Shown piece by piece: positions 1-10,400 of a stretch of DNA of 45,119 nucleotides. Origin of the DNA: Planctomycetota bacterium (GTDB lineage: Bacteria; Planctomycetota; Phycisphaerae; Sedimentisphaerales; Anaerobacaceae). How positions within the stretch are numbered: position 1 is the first letter of the stretch; every line of letters starts with the position of its first letter. Both the position numbers and the translations under genes were made by a program. The stretch lies in NCBI GenBank assembly GCA_020350405.1, contig CP070715.1, positions 2,462,645 to 2,507,763 of the forward strand. The letters are read 5' to 3'. Below the pieces are notes generated by a model. It was not told the origin of the DNA. It searched no databases and worked only from the letters and a program-made list of their open reading frames with translations.

Positions 1-340
1 GCCCGTAATGGACTCAGGCCCAGTACTACTCGCCGTAGAGGCCGCTGGGCTCATATGGCCCGGCGATTTGTCCGGCTGGTGGCGATTGTAACTCATTCGC
101 CGGCACTCTACAACATATCTTACCTCATCAATGTGCAAAAATGTATCTCACTCTGCACATCAATTCTTGCAAAACATGGTAAATATGGTGTATATGGTGA
201 GGCAGAGCAGATTGCGTAAATCTCTCTGTTAAAGTAAGTCGCCGCTTTCTTCATCTTTTTTGCCTCTTTCTTCGGCTGGAACCCGCGCCTCGTTTTTCAG
301 ATATGCTCAGCTGACTTGGGTCGGTGCGTAGCACATCACG
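1..340. other. Left-edge non-coding stretch
   Basis: No gene is supported here. The minus strand has an open frame of about 31 codons ending at a TAG at 26-28. Its tail reads like protein (GPYEPSGLYGE), with a possible GTG start at 104-106, but it has no clear ribosome binding site. It could be a very small gene or a remnant. The rest is plain intergenic sequence downstream of the fused spermidine-synthase-like gene, and no intrinsic terminator is obvious. Confidence 0.3.
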
Positions 341-3300
341 CTAATCTACGACCGCCTCGTCTTCTTGTCCTTCCTGGGTGAGAAGGTCCGCAAGGATTTC
401 GCGGATCTTCGCGTTTTCTGGCTCAAGGCGAAGACCCTCCCGCAACCGTGAAATTGCCTCGTCAAGTTGCCCTTTTTCCGCGAGCGCAATCCCTAATTCG
501 AAGCGAAAGCTCGCCTGCTCAGGCATAAGTCTCACTGCTGCTGTAAAGTGCTCAATTGCCTTATCGACCTGCCCGTCTTCCAAAAGAAGCCTCCCGGCGT
601 TTTCGTGGGCTGCCGCGGTGTTTGGGCTGCATTGTACCGCCTTTTCGGCGGCATTTAGCCCCGCTCGTCTGTCGTTTCTTTGTTGGAATAACCACGACTT
701 TATCAACCACGCCGGACCAAATTCTGGTTCCTGCCGCAGAATGCCGTCGATATCAAGCATCAGATGGTCCGGGTTAAACAAGCCCGCATTAAGTGCGCTC
801 GGGTAAGTCAGCAAATCACTGTCCTCCTGCTCAATTAGCGATGCGTGCTGTGGCATAATTTTCAATCCGTTAAAGCTGTGCCTAAGGCGTGTAATGAAGC
901 GGGGCTCCATTCGTAAGGCCAGCAGGTATCCGGAGGCCTTGTGGAACAGTGCATATTCCTGCAGCCATTTCTGCCGCTCATCTTGCGAAAGGCCCGTCCA
1001 GTCTATATGTTCGAAGATGCTGTCATATCGCCGAGCTTTTGCAGCAAATGCCGAGAACCACTGCTTTTTTTCGCTCAGACTTTCGTTTAATTCCATGCTG
1101 AACTCAATGTATGGGCTAAAATCGCTATTGAGGTCAAACTCCGTAATATATCGCTCCAGGTCCTTTTTATCCCCCATATAGCAACTCAGAACGTAGTGTG
1201 AGTTGTGGAAATTTAGCTCCCTTGTGCTCTCGCCGATACCATCCTGTTTTAATTTGTCATCGATGTACTTGGGCGAAAACAGTTGAGGCTCCTTTGTTCC
1301 GACCAGATAGAAAAAATCGTGCCCCGATGGCGCTGTCGTCGGAAACCATATCGTCACGTGGGGAAAAACTTCCGCAAAAGTGCCCATAATGCTCTGAATG
1401 CAGGACGCGGATATCGGCCTGATCGGCAGGTATGATGCAAATATACCTCTCGGCTTTAAGTGTTCCAGGCCCGCTTGGAAATACTCTTTCGTAAACAGAG
1501 ACGCGTTATCCGCCACCGCCTTTGGGTCGGTGCAGTCGTTTACAATCAAATCGTACTCTCGTTGTGTAAGGTTGATATAATTCTTGGCGTCCATATAAAT
1601 CATGTTGACTTTTTCATCCAGTTTCTCGCCGAGGTTAATGTGTCTGAAGAACTCCAGCGCTACCTCTACAAGCTCTGGCGCGATTTCCACCGTGTCGATG
1701 CGTTTCAGATTATGCAGTGACATACATAGCGATGTTTCACCCGCGCCGAAGCCAACTGACAGTACCTCCTGCGTGTTGCTGTTCAGAAGTATGCCTAAGT
1801 GCCCCAGCATCTTTTGTACGCCGCGCAGGTGGTCGCCCGCGACGGGCAGGCCCGACGTGGCAAGGACCAAAGTCTCTGCGCCGACCTCCCTGTGCACCGA
1901 AACCGTCGTAGTGACACCCTCTTTAACCGACAAAAGATGCGTCTCAGGCAGCTGAGCTGCAACGAGGCGACTGACGAATATGTCCGATGGTATCACAATG
2001 GCTAACACCGTCAGCCCGGTTGCTGCGGCTAAATGGCTGACGCGTCGGGTAATCGTCGGTCTGTCCGCAAATGCCTGCACCATTGCTCCGCCCAGCCATA
2101 TCCCCCCAACGCCCAAGACCGTGATTGATAGTTGCACTCCCACAAACGGAATCAGCAAAAAGCCCGTTACAAGGCCGCCCAGCACTGCTCCGATTGTGTT
2201 GACTCCGTAAACTGTTCCTGTTGTCTGCCCAACTTTGTGCCGGTAATTGCTCCACGCCTGCAAAGCCAAAGGAAAGCCTATGCCCATTGTCACTGCAGGT
2301 AGAAAAAACAAAAACGTGGTATGAAATAGCGGCCAAATCATTGCCTTGAATTCGGCAACACCCAGCGCCGTGCCGAACATGCGTGTGATATTGGGAACCA
2401 TTCTCGTATGCCACATGCTCAACCAGGGTATGTAGAATATCCCCAGCGCCCCAAGGCACGTCAAACTTACACCAAAACCCGCAGCAGGCCGTTTTAACCG
2501 TTTCGCCAGACGGCTTCCAATCCATGCCCCGACTACGTTACCCAGCAAATATACGGTAAGAACTCCGGAGAACACGTACGTAAAACCCCTCAGCAAAAAG
2601 ACTATGCTGCGCATCCAGATAAGCTCATACCCTATGCTCACGAGCCCGCTTGTGAAAAATGCAAGCATTAACAAATAGCGTCTGCCGTTTGCTGTTTGGA
2701 CGGTAGCTGTGCTGCGCTGCTGCTCGCTAGTTGCCCCTGTAACGGCTGTGCCCCCGGACTCATGTAACCGTGACAGCATCCAGCCGCCAAATGCCACTAA
2801 CATATTAATCCCCGCTGCTATATAAAGCGTTCGCATCACACCGACTAGGCGTATCAAAACAAATCCTGCCAAAAAGCATCCGACCGCCGCCCCCAGCATA
2901 TTCAGCGCATACAATCTGCCTACTAACCGGCCAACTCGACTCTTAAGCCCCGTAACGTACCGGCCCAACAGTGGCAGGGTACTGCCCATCACAGTGGACG
3001 GCACTAACAGCACTACTGTTGATACGACCACCTGTAAAAACAATAGCACCGTTGGCGAAGGTTCGAACCTGACAAAGAACCACTTGTATACGGTGCCTAC
3101 GAGCCCCAGCAACCATGGCATTGACAGCGCCGATATGGTCGCAAGTACCTCCAATAACGCATACAGACGCAGCCGCCGTCGAACCCCGTCTGCGTACCGA
3201 CCCATCACCAATGCCCCCAGCGCAAGCCCACCCATGAAAACCGATACTACTATGCTCGAAGCATATACCGTATTGCCCAGTGTCAGCTTCAGTAAGCGCA

Positions 3301-3445
3301 CCCACACCACCTCGTCTATCAAAGAGCACACCCCCGAGGCCAAGTATATCAGCATGACCCACTTGATGCCGGCCGCGTCGGGTGCCATCGACTTGGTGAC
3401 TGAACTGTCTTTGCGCCTCGGTTTTCTGCCCATATACGCCCTCAT
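341..3445 (-). CDS. Fused polytopic membrane / spermidine-synthase-like protein with C-terminal TPRs
   Basis: The first ~530 residues are two blocks of hydrophobic helices of the type fused to SpeE-like domains (fused MFS/spermidine synthase family). A Rossmann methyltransferase-like fold follows, with the glycine motif VGFGAGET near residue 563, the acidic substrate-binding segment DTVEIAPELVE, and NDCTDP near 635, where polyamine aminopropyltransferases carry the catalytic D-S-T-D-P-like motif. The last ~140 residues are about three TPR units. The open frame extends upstream to a TTG at 3526. I chose ATG 3445 because GGAG lies just before it; ATG 3433, behind AGGG, is also possible. Whether it makes polyamines is doubtful: many such fusions have no proven substrate. 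It lies downstream of the DUF6057/TolB-like pair on the same strand, 206 bp away. Confidence 0.8.
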   Translation of the reverse strand: MRAYMGRKPRRKDSSVTKSMAPDAAGIKWVMLIYLASGVCSLIDEVVWVRLLKLTLGNTVYASSIVVSVFMGGLALGALVMGRYADGVRRRLRLYALLEVLATISALSMPWLLGLVGTVYKWFFVRFEPSPTVLLFLQVVVSTVVLLVPSTVMGSTLPLLGRYVTGLKSRVGRLVGRLYALNMLGAAVGCFLAGFVLIRLVGVMRTLYIAAGINMLVAFGGWMLSRLHESGGTAVTGATSEQQRSTATVQTANGRRYLLMLAFFTSGLVSIGYELIWMRSIVFLLRGFTYVFSGVLTVYLLGNVVGAWIGSRLAKRLKRPAAGFGVSLTCLGALGIFYIPWLSMWHTRMVPNITRMFGTALGVAEFKAMIWPLFHTTFLFFLPAVTMGIGFPLALQAWSNYRHKVGQTTGTVYGVNTIGAVLGGLVTGFLLIPFVGVQLSITVLGVGGIWLGGAMVQAFADRPTITRRVSHLAAATGLTVLAIVIPSDIFVSRLVAAQLPETHLLSVKEGVTTTVSVHREVGAETLVLATSGLPVAGDHLRGVQKMLGHLGILLNSNTQEVLSVGFGAGETSLCMSLHNLKRIDTVEIAPELVEVALEFFRHINLGEKLDEKVNMIYMDAKNYINLTQREYDLIVNDCTDPKAVADNASLFTKEYFQAGLEHLKPRGIFASYLPIRPISASCIQSIMGTFAEVFPHVTIWFPTTAPSGHDFFYLVGTKEPQLFSPKYIDDKLKQDGIGESTRELNFHNSHYVLSCYMGDKKDLERYITEFDLNSDFSPYIEFSMELNESLSEKKQWFSAFAAKARRYDSIFEHIDWTGLSQDERQKWLQEYALFHKASGYLLALRMEPRFITRLRHSFNGLKIMPQHASLIEQEDSDLLTYPSALNAGLFNPDHLMLDIDGILRQEPEFGPAWLIKSWLFQQRNDRRAGLNAAEKAVQCSPNTAAAHENAGRLLLEDGQVDKAIEHFTAAVRLMPEQASFRFELGIALAEKGQLDEAISRLREGLRLEPENAKIREILADLLTQEGQEDEAVVD

Positions 3446-3560
3446 AGTGCTCCGAACCGCTGCCCCTTGCGTGACAAAAGCGCTACGAAACCCGCTTGTC
3501 TTTGCAGCTAACGCTGCCCCCTGCAAAAGGTTAATAAAGCGGTTTGGTCTATATTAATCT

Positions 3561-3646
3561 CGGGCAGCCCGGAAAGCAAAACCTTTCCATGGATTGGGGT
3601 GTCCCTTTCTGCAGGTTCCTTGCGTCACTGCGTTGAGCGCTGCCCG
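3561..3646 (-). other. Possible three-way-junction RNA in the intergenic leader
   Basis: Between the TolB-like stop and the next gene, the minus strand can fold with a closing stem CGGGCAGC/GCTGCCCG (3639-3646 with 3561-3568). It encloses a GCAG/CTGC hairpin and a GGAAAG/CTTTCC hairpin. The closing stem begins just after the TolB-like stop codon, so it could be a leader element, a processing site or a structured spacer. It does not match a riboswitch consensus I know, and no poly-U tract follows. The fold was drawn by eye only. Confidence 0.3.
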
Positions 3647-3651
3647 ATGTG

Positions 3652-5271
3652 CTATTCCCGTTCCCCCCAGAACCTGTAACCCCTTGGCTTTCCGGCCGTC
3701 GGCGTCGCCATGGTTATCGGCATAGCTGCCTCAATCTTACGCGAGCCCCGAACAACCCGCGCAAGTTCTTCTCCTGTAGTTTTAACAGGCCCGGTGACAA
3801 GTTCCGGAACGCTGAATGTTTTCAGGCAGGAATCGTAATAATCAGGGTCTCTCTGCGGAACTATTATCGGTTTATAAACGTTGCCTGCCTCGTCTACATA
3901 GCTGATATAAACTCTGGTAAATTTCCCGTAATCCCTCTTGCTGCTGAAGGCTATCCACCGGCTGTTGCTCGACCAGCTGTGCCATGAGTCACTTTGGTCG
4001 CTGTTGATTTCTAAACGACGGTACGTATAGTGGCCGGTCTCTTGCGACGCTTGAAGGTCCATCAGGTACAAATCGCTGCTTTTTTGATAGACTGGAAAGC
4101 ACCCGTAATTGCACATGCAAAATAGAAGCCACCGTCCGTCCGGACTAATCCTCGGTTCCAGAATACTCAACCCCGTATCTTCCGCCGAAAGCACCGTTTC
4201 CAGTTCGCCCCATTGGTCCTTCCCGATATCGTAACTTATTCTAAGCAGGTCATACCTGATTTCATCATACTGTTCAGGGACATTTTCTGTCGTCTCGGAC
4301 CACCGTAGAGGTGCGCTGCAGAAATAAAGATAACGCCCATCCGGAGCCCATGTGGGATACGTTTCCAGCCGGTCCTTTTTGGAAAGATTTTCGGTGGTCT
4401 TTACCGTCTCGGACCCCACCAGAAAGTAGGCCAGAAGCGAATTAAGGTCAATCACGTCGCGAACCTCGCTTCCTGCCGTGTGAAAAAACTGACCTACGCG
4501 ATTGACCGAATATGCTGCAAGCCGGCCGCTTGGATGCCAGCTCGTATAACCGAATTTTGTACCGATTTTCCTGACTGTTCCATCTGCCGCCAGGACAGCG
4601 CTGCTGCCATAGGCAGCGCTGCGAATGCCGATTAACATCTTATCCGGCTTATTTGCCCGAAACGTATGACAGTTCACGCATCCTCTCTTATAGTATTCAT
4701 TGTCGAGCACGACGGATTCCGAGAAGTTTTCGAGACTACGCTGATAAATCCCCATCCTCCTCCACAGGTTATGCCCCGGATGGATTTTTCTATATACCAG
4801 ATAACGGTCTATATCTTCGTTGGCGATTTTGTTGCTGATACTTGAAAAACGATTCCAACGTCCTTCGCTCGTTTTTACATAAACGTCAAAATACACCTGC
4901 CCCCCTCTGTTCGCCTCTAACAGCTTATGCCAACGTTTCTCACCAATGACTATCTTGGGTGAATTGCTCGAAACATCTATAGCTGGCCCTTTGTTGGAGT
5001 GTACCCTTACGTAATAACTTACGCCATCCTCTTGAATTGAAAAATTCAACGGCGCTATATTCGGCGGTATGACCGTTCCGCTGTAGTCGGGACGAATACG
5101 AGCGGGCAGCTGTGTGTCATACCACCGCTTGATTGATGCTTTGCTTTCTCTTGTAAAATAGTAGAGCACGCCACCGACCAGCACCGCCGCCGCCAATAAA
5201 ACGGCGTAAACTGTCTTATCGACTTTTGCCGGGCGAATATCTCTCGGTAATTTCTCGTAATCCCTGCTCAT
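3652..5271 (-). CDS. TolB-like beta-propeller (PD40) protein with a CxxCH haem motif
   Basis: A 539-residue protein with a membrane anchor at about residues 22-39 (AVLLAAAVLVGG), so most of it should lie outside the inner membrane. An Ig-like or beta-sandwich stretch is followed by CVNCH at residues 198-202, a single c-type haem attachment motif. The C-terminal ~320 residues carry repeated PD40/WD40-like blades (for example SWHPSGRLAAYS, TYPTWAPDGRYLYF, RISPDGRWLLF, SWSSNSRWIAF). The start ATG overlaps the stop of the upstream DUF6057-like gene in a TAATG arrangement, so the two are translationally coupled. Similar PD40 proteins with an NCH motif occur beside DUF6057 proteins in Bacteroidetes; this is from memory. 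Function unknown; an electron-transfer or sensing role is inference. Confidence 0.8.
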   Translation of the reverse strand: MSRDYEKLPRDIRPAKVDKTVYAVLLAAAVLVGGVLYYFTRESKASIKRWYDTQLPARIRPDYSGTVIPPNIAPLNFSIQEDGVSYYVRVHSNKGPAIDVSSNSPKIVIGEKRWHKLLEANRGGQVYFDVYVKTSEGRWNRFSSISNKIANEDIDRYLVYRKIHPGHNLWRRMGIYQRSLENFSESVVLDNEYYKRGCVNCHTFRANKPDKMLIGIRSAAYGSSAVLAADGTVRKIGTKFGYTSWHPSGRLAAYSVNRVGQFFHTAGSEVRDVIDLNSLLAYFLVGSETVKTTENLSKKDRLETYPTWAPDGRYLYFCSAPLRWSETTENVPEQYDEIRYDLLRISYDIGKDQWGELETVLSAEDTGLSILEPRISPDGRWLLFCMCNYGCFPVYQKSSDLYLMDLQASQETGHYTYRRLEINSDQSDSWHSWSSNSRWIAFSSKRDYGKFTRVYISYVDEAGNVYKPIIVPQRDPDYYDSCLKTFSVPELVTGPVKTTGEELARVVRGSRKIEAAMPITMATPTAGKPRGYRFWGERE

Positions 5272-7202
5272 TATTTCATGCCCGAAAGTTCATAAACATG
5301 ATAAAAGTAATAAGTATCACCGTACTTGCTCGACAGATGATTGTAAGCTGCCTGCGTATTCGATGCGTACATGCTCAAGATGCGATTAAACTCACTGAAG
5401 CTCTGCTGCGACTCCGAGCTTATCTGCCGGCCGTTCAGGTCCACCGTCCTTCGCCTCGCGTATGAGTAAAGCAAAATTGCCTCTTCATAATGCCGCGGTA
5501 TCCTTGTATATCCAAAATCATCCATACGCCCGAGGTTCCCGACAAATTTGTCCAGCTGCCTTGTCAATAGATACCAGGCCATCAGATATTCGAATGCCAT
5601 TTTGTTGTGCCTGTTTTTCTCCAACAAATCCAACAAAAGTGGTTCATTCTCGGGGAACTGCCAAATAGCGTCATCTTCCACAATCAACTCGCGCATCTGT
5701 TGAATAAACCGGTCTCTTGATAAATCCGAATCAGACTTCAAAGCAAACAGGTAATTATTGGCCCAGTCAGCGTCGAACAAAGTCTTGCCAAGCGCGCGAA
5801 GATAAACGCGGGCCGTATCAATATCACCCTTGACTATATTTAAAAGGGCAAGCCGCCTTAGAATCACCGGCCGCTCCGTGTTCGAGCCCAGCGATTCGAT
5901 TAGTGCATGCTCGGCTGAATTAATACAGCCGAGTTCAAAAAATACGCCAAATCTCTTCCACCACGCCTCAAGCACCTCTTCGGAAGTCAAAAACAAGGTG
6001 TGCCTGTTCTGATGATGGCGGAACATCTCATCTCCAAGCTGCCCCGTGTTATATAAAGCCATATTGACTGCATAAATCATAACATAGTTGTTCGGGCTGT
6101 ATTGAGCACGCTCAAGCACCTCCGGCCATAGCCCGCGGTAGGTATAATAGTCAAGTTCAAACAGAGCTTTTTGCTCGCTCTCATGGCAGATAAATACGCT
6201 GGTGCCGGCAACAACAAGCAGCAGGGATGTTCCCGCACACCATCTGCGCACCGGTGTTGCGTTACACCACGCACTCAGCTTCCGGCTCACTCCTCCGGAT
6301 CTGCGGTGCGCCTTCCTCTGTCCCTTACCCTTTTGCCCCACTGACTTTGCCTTTGGGCCAGGGCCTCCCATCCGCGAAAGGCCCACCGCAAACAAGACAA
6401 TCGGGACGAGTCCGTAAGCAATGCACGTCACAACGACTGTCTCAAAAGGATTTTCAGTCCCGAGAATCTTCCAGGATACAGGCAGCAGGTTGGCAAAAGC
6501 ATCGCCCATACTTACTCCGAAAAGCACGATGCCCTCAACGTAAATAATAGCGACAGACAGTAACACATATGCCGCGCCCATTGCCCGGCGGCGACTGAAA
6601 AACAATTCGTAAATTACACAGAGCACTGCGAACAGCAGGTACGCTCCGCCGGCTATCGTATAGACTATCGCCGACAAAAACACGTAAACCGCTGAGTTAA
6701 ACAGACTATCTTTTAAGGCTGTTCTTAGATATAGACATACAAAGAGCAGGGCCGCCAACAAAGCTGCTGCACTGTCAAAGTAGTACGTATATTCCGTGTA
6801 TGTAACCAGCAGCAGTATCGCTGGAACAAAACGTACCCAGCGAAGACGAGATGCACCTATAGCTTTTAAAATATACTCGGTGCAAACCGAAATAAGCCAC
6901 ACCTGCAGCGTTACTATAATTGCCCCCGCCCAGGAATAATAAAAAAACTGCGCCAGAAAGGCCGAGACATATTCGATAAGACCGCCCGGATATGATAAGT
7001 GGTCTCTCAGAAATCCCCAGTCCTGGAAAAAAGTCGGAAAATTTGCAACCGTCCCCACCCCATAGTAGATAAGACGCACATCGACCCCAAGCCAAAGGTA
7101 AAAATACAAGCCTATAAAAAAAACCACATCCCGAATTGACTTGCCGCTGTCTCGACTCAACAATTTCCGGCACGTCTCAAGCATCGTTTCTTTACACCAC
7201 AA
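5271..7202 (-). CDS. DUF6057-like polytopic membrane protein with TPR-like C-terminal half
   Basis: The first ~270 residues contain about eight hydrophobic segments with many aromatic residues (YFYLWLGVDVRLIYYG, TYTEYTYYFDSAAALL). A charged loop with KAKSVGQKGKGQRKAHRR and one more helix near residue 320 follow. The remaining ~300 residues are helical and TPR-like (LLNIVKGDIDTARVYLRALGK, AFEYLMAWYLLTRQLDKF). The family call to DUF6057 is from memory. The start shown is a TTG preceded by AGAGG; ATG 7184 is the alternative but has no good ribosome binding site. It is the first gene of a pair and its stop overlaps the next start. Function unknown; the fixed pairing with a haem-motif PD40 protein suggests one complex at the inner membrane. 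Confidence 0.7.
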   Translation of the reverse strand: MWCKETMLETCRKLLSRDSGKSIRDVVFFIGLYFYLWLGVDVRLIYYGVGTVANFPTFFQDWGFLRDHLSYPGGLIEYVSAFLAQFFYYSWAGAIIVTLQVWLISVCTEYILKAIGASRLRWVRFVPAILLLVTYTEYTYYFDSAAALLAALLFVCLYLRTALKDSLFNSAVYVFLSAIVYTIAGGAYLLFAVLCVIYELFFSRRRAMGAAYVLLSVAIIYVEGIVLFGVSMGDAFANLLPVSWKILGTENPFETVVVTCIAYGLVPIVLFAVGLSRMGGPGPKAKSVGQKGKGQRKAHRRSGGVSRKLSAWCNATPVRRWCAGTSLLLVVAGTSVFICHESEQKALFELDYYTYRGLWPEVLERAQYSPNNYVMIYAVNMALYNTGQLGDEMFRHHQNRHTLFLTSEEVLEAWWKRFGVFFELGCINSAEHALIESLGSNTERPVILRRLALLNIVKGDIDTARVYLRALGKTLFDADWANNYLFALKSDSDLSRDRFIQQMRELIVEDDAIWQFPENEPLLLDLLEKNRHNKMAFEYLMAWYLLTRQLDKFVGNLGRMDDFGYTRIPRHYEEAILLYSYARRRTVDLNGRQISSESQQSFSEFNRILSMYASNTQAAYNHLSSKYGDTYYFYHVYELSGMK

Positions 7203-7305
7203 AATACCTCTTGCCCATCTGCACAGCCCCCGACTAAATCATCAGCCCATAATAAAAAAGTCGGGTATTGGTTGTTCGATTTAACAAACATCGAACTGCG
7301 CGTGC

Positions 7306-7314
7306 ATTATATCA
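7306..7314 (-). promoter_or_regulatory. Extended -10 promoter for the DUF6057/TolB-like pair
   Basis: On the minus strand this reads TGATATAAT, an exact TGnTATAAT extended -10, about 100 bases before the first start codon. No good -35 is present, as is common with extended -10 promoters. A perfect 6-bp hairpin (GTTCGA/TCGAAC, 7274-7297) lies just downstream in the predicted leader. Confidence 0.5.
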
Positions 7315-7410
7315 TATCTTCTTCAGATATATAGGTTATTCGCGCAACCTGGCATGATGATACGGGTACCTGAGGAGCCATTTTACTCCCTTTGACCCAC
7401 CGACCGCCTC

Positions 7411-10400
7411 CTATGACAACCGCTTGGCTAGCTCGCTCAGGGCCTTAAGTTCTTGTGGATTGAACGGCCCAACTCCCCCTTCTTCCCGACCTGCATGTAT
7501 AATCTCTTCCAGCAGCTCCTCTTCCGAATGCTCACGTTCGCTTATTTCCCGTTGCAGCTTCTTTTTTGCTGCGGCTAATTCTTGCTCTACGCGCTTGCGC
7601 CTGCTCGCCTCCCGCCGAACCTGCGCATTCGCCGCCATCAGCTCGGCAGTCTGCCACTCCGTCTTTTCCTCAAGCTCACTCCGAAACTCCTCCCATTGCT
7701 TTTCCGACTCCTGACGCTCCGCGAGTTCCCGTTGTAACTTATCATTGGCGGCCGTCAATATCTCCTCTGACTGCTTGCCCTTCTTTATTTCCTCTACAAG
7801 CTGTTCATTTGCCGCTCTTAATTCCTCCACTGCTTGCTGAAGCTCAGCGCGATGTTCCTGCCACTGTTGCTCTGCCTGCTCACGTTCGCCGATGTGCCGT
7901 TCTGCTCTTTCATTTGCCTCCGTCAATTCTTGCTCCGACTGACTGCGCTTGCTTATCTCCTGCTGGAGCTTCTCGCCGGTGGCCGTCAGCTCAGCCGTTT
8001 GCTCTTCAATCCGATTGCGGTGCTCCTGTAGTTGTGCCTTCGACTGCTCGCTTTCGCTCATTTGCTGTTGCAGTTTTTCGTTTGCTTCTGTTAATTCTTT
8101 CTCTGATTGCTTGCGCTTATTTGTTTCGGCCTCAAGCTCCTCCTTCGCTCCCGCTAGTTCCGACCCCTGCTGCTCGATACGCTTCTCAAGCTTGCTCTGG
8201 CGTTCTTGCCATTGCTTCTCTGCCCGCTCATGCCCGGCAATTTGCTGCTCCAGTTTCTTGTTGGCTGCTTTCAATTTGGCCGTCTGCCGTTCAAGTTCGC
8301 TCCGATCCTCCTGCCACCGGTACTCTGCCTGCTCATGCTCGCCGATTTGCTGTTGCAGTTTCTCATTCGCTTCCGTTAATTCAGCGCTCTGTTGCTCGAT
8401 GCGCTTCTCAAGTTCGCTGCGGCACTCTTGCCATCGCTGCCCCGACTGCTCTCGCTCAGCAATTTGCTGTTGTAGCTTCTCATTCGCCGCCGTTAATATT
8501 TCCTCAGCCTGCTTGTATTTGCTTGTTTGCGCCTGCAGCTTTTCATTTGCCTTCGTTAGCTCGCCCACTTGCTGTTCAGTCTGCTTACGCTGTTCTTGCA
8601 GCTTCTTTTCGGCCTGCTCACGTCCCCTGACCTGCTCTTGTACTTTCTCATTTGCCGCCGCCAGTGATTCTTCTGCCTGCTCGCGCTTCTTTGTCTCTTG
8701 CTCGACCTTCTCATTCGCTGCCGTCAATTCTCCCTCTGTTTGCTTGCGCTTATTCAGTTCAGATTGAAGTTGTTCCTTTGCCGCTGTCAGTTCGGTTCCT
8801 TGCTGTTCAATGCGCTGCTCGAGCTTACTATGACGCTCTCGCCATTGCTTCTCTTCCTCTTCATGCTCCGAAGTCTGCCGTTCGAGCCTTTCATTAGCTG
8901 CTTTAAATTGTTCCTGTGACTGTCTTAGCTTGCTTATCTGCTGCTTCAGTTTCTCGTTCGCGGCCGCCAGTTCACCGGACTTCCGCTCAATCTTTCCCTC
9001 AAACTGACCGCGGCATTCCCGGCATCTTTCTTCCGAACCCTGTTGCTTGCCCACTTCCTCTTGGAGTTTCTCCTTCATTGCGGCCAGTGCCGCCTTTGCT
9101 TGTTCTTGCTTATTTACCTCCTGCCGGAGTTTCTCACCTGCTGCTGTCAGTTCCACGCTTTGCTGTTCAATCCGTTGCTCAAGCTCGCTGCGACAGTCCC
9201 GCCATTGCTGCTCCGCCTGCCCACGCTCAGCGTTTTGCTGTTGGACTTTCTCCTTCGTTGCGGCCAGCTCTGCCTTTGCTTGTTTTTGCTTATTTACCTC
9301 CCGCCGGAGTTTCTCATCGGCTGCCGTCAGCTCAGCCGTCTGCTGCTCAAGCTGATTACGGTATTCCTCTAATTGCTTCTCTGTCTGCTCGCGCTCACTG
9401 GTTTGTTGTTGAAGTTTCTCATGCGCCGCTGCCAGTTCGGTGTTTTGCTGCTCAAGCTCGCTGTAGCGCCCTTGCCACTGCTTCTCTGCCTGCTCGCGCT
9501 CGGCAACTTGTTGCACTAGTTTATCTTTGGCCGCCGCCAGCTCCGCTTTTGCTTGTTTCCTCTGATTTATCTCCTGTTGGAGTTTCTCATCTTTTGACGC
9601 TAGCTCAGCCGTCTGTTGCTCAAGCTCAATACGGCATTCTTGCCACTGCTGCTCCACCTGCTCGCGCTCACTCGTTTGTTGCCGGAGTTCCGCACTGATA
9701 GCTGCCAGTTCTTCTTCTGCTTGCTTACACTTGCTTGTTTCCTCTTGGAGCTTTTTATTTGCCTCAGTTAGCTCGGCCGTTTGCTCTTCAGTCTGCCTGT
9801 GGTGTTCTTGCAATTGCTTTTCAGCCTGTTCGCGCTCACTGATTTGCTGCTCTAATTTCTCATTGGCGGCCGTTAATAGCTCTTCAGAATCCTCTTGCTT
9901 CTTTAGCTCCGCTCGAAGTTGCTCGTTTGACGCTCTCAAACCGTTAAGTTGTTGGTCAATCTGTTTATGGTATTCCTCCAGTTGATGCTCCCACTGTTCG
10001 CGCTCGCCGGCTTGCTGTTGTAGTTTCTCCCTGGCCGCGGTCAGCTCAGTGCGCTGCTGCTTGATGCGCCGCTCAAACTGGCTGCGACACTCCTGCCACT
10101 GCTTCTCTGACTGCTCACGCTCGGCAAGTTGCTGCTGTAGTTTCTCTTTGGCCGCCGTTAATACATCCTCACTCTGCTTACCCCTGTTAATTTCCTGCCG
10201 CAGTTGTTCCTTTGTCGCTGCCAGTTCGCCCGCCTGCTGTTCAAGTTCCTGCTGGTGTGTCTCCCATTGCTTCTCCGCCTGTTCGCGCTCACTGATTTGC
10301 TGCTGGAGTCTTTCATTTGCTGCTGCTAATTGTTCCTCTGACAGACTTTGCTTGCTTATCTCCTCTTGTAGTTTCTCAGCCGTAGTGGCCAGTTGCGCCC

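Noticed and set aside
2994-3557. 187-codon plus-strand frame opposite the SpeE-like fusion
   Set aside because: Antisense shadow of membrane-helix codons; no ribosome binding site or motif.
7566-9698. Long plus-strand frames (up to 354 codons) opposite the PAS/coiled-coil gene
   Set aside because: They arise from the repeated Gln/Glu/Ala codons of the real gene; the products are low-complexity Pro/Ser/Ala/Leu chains.
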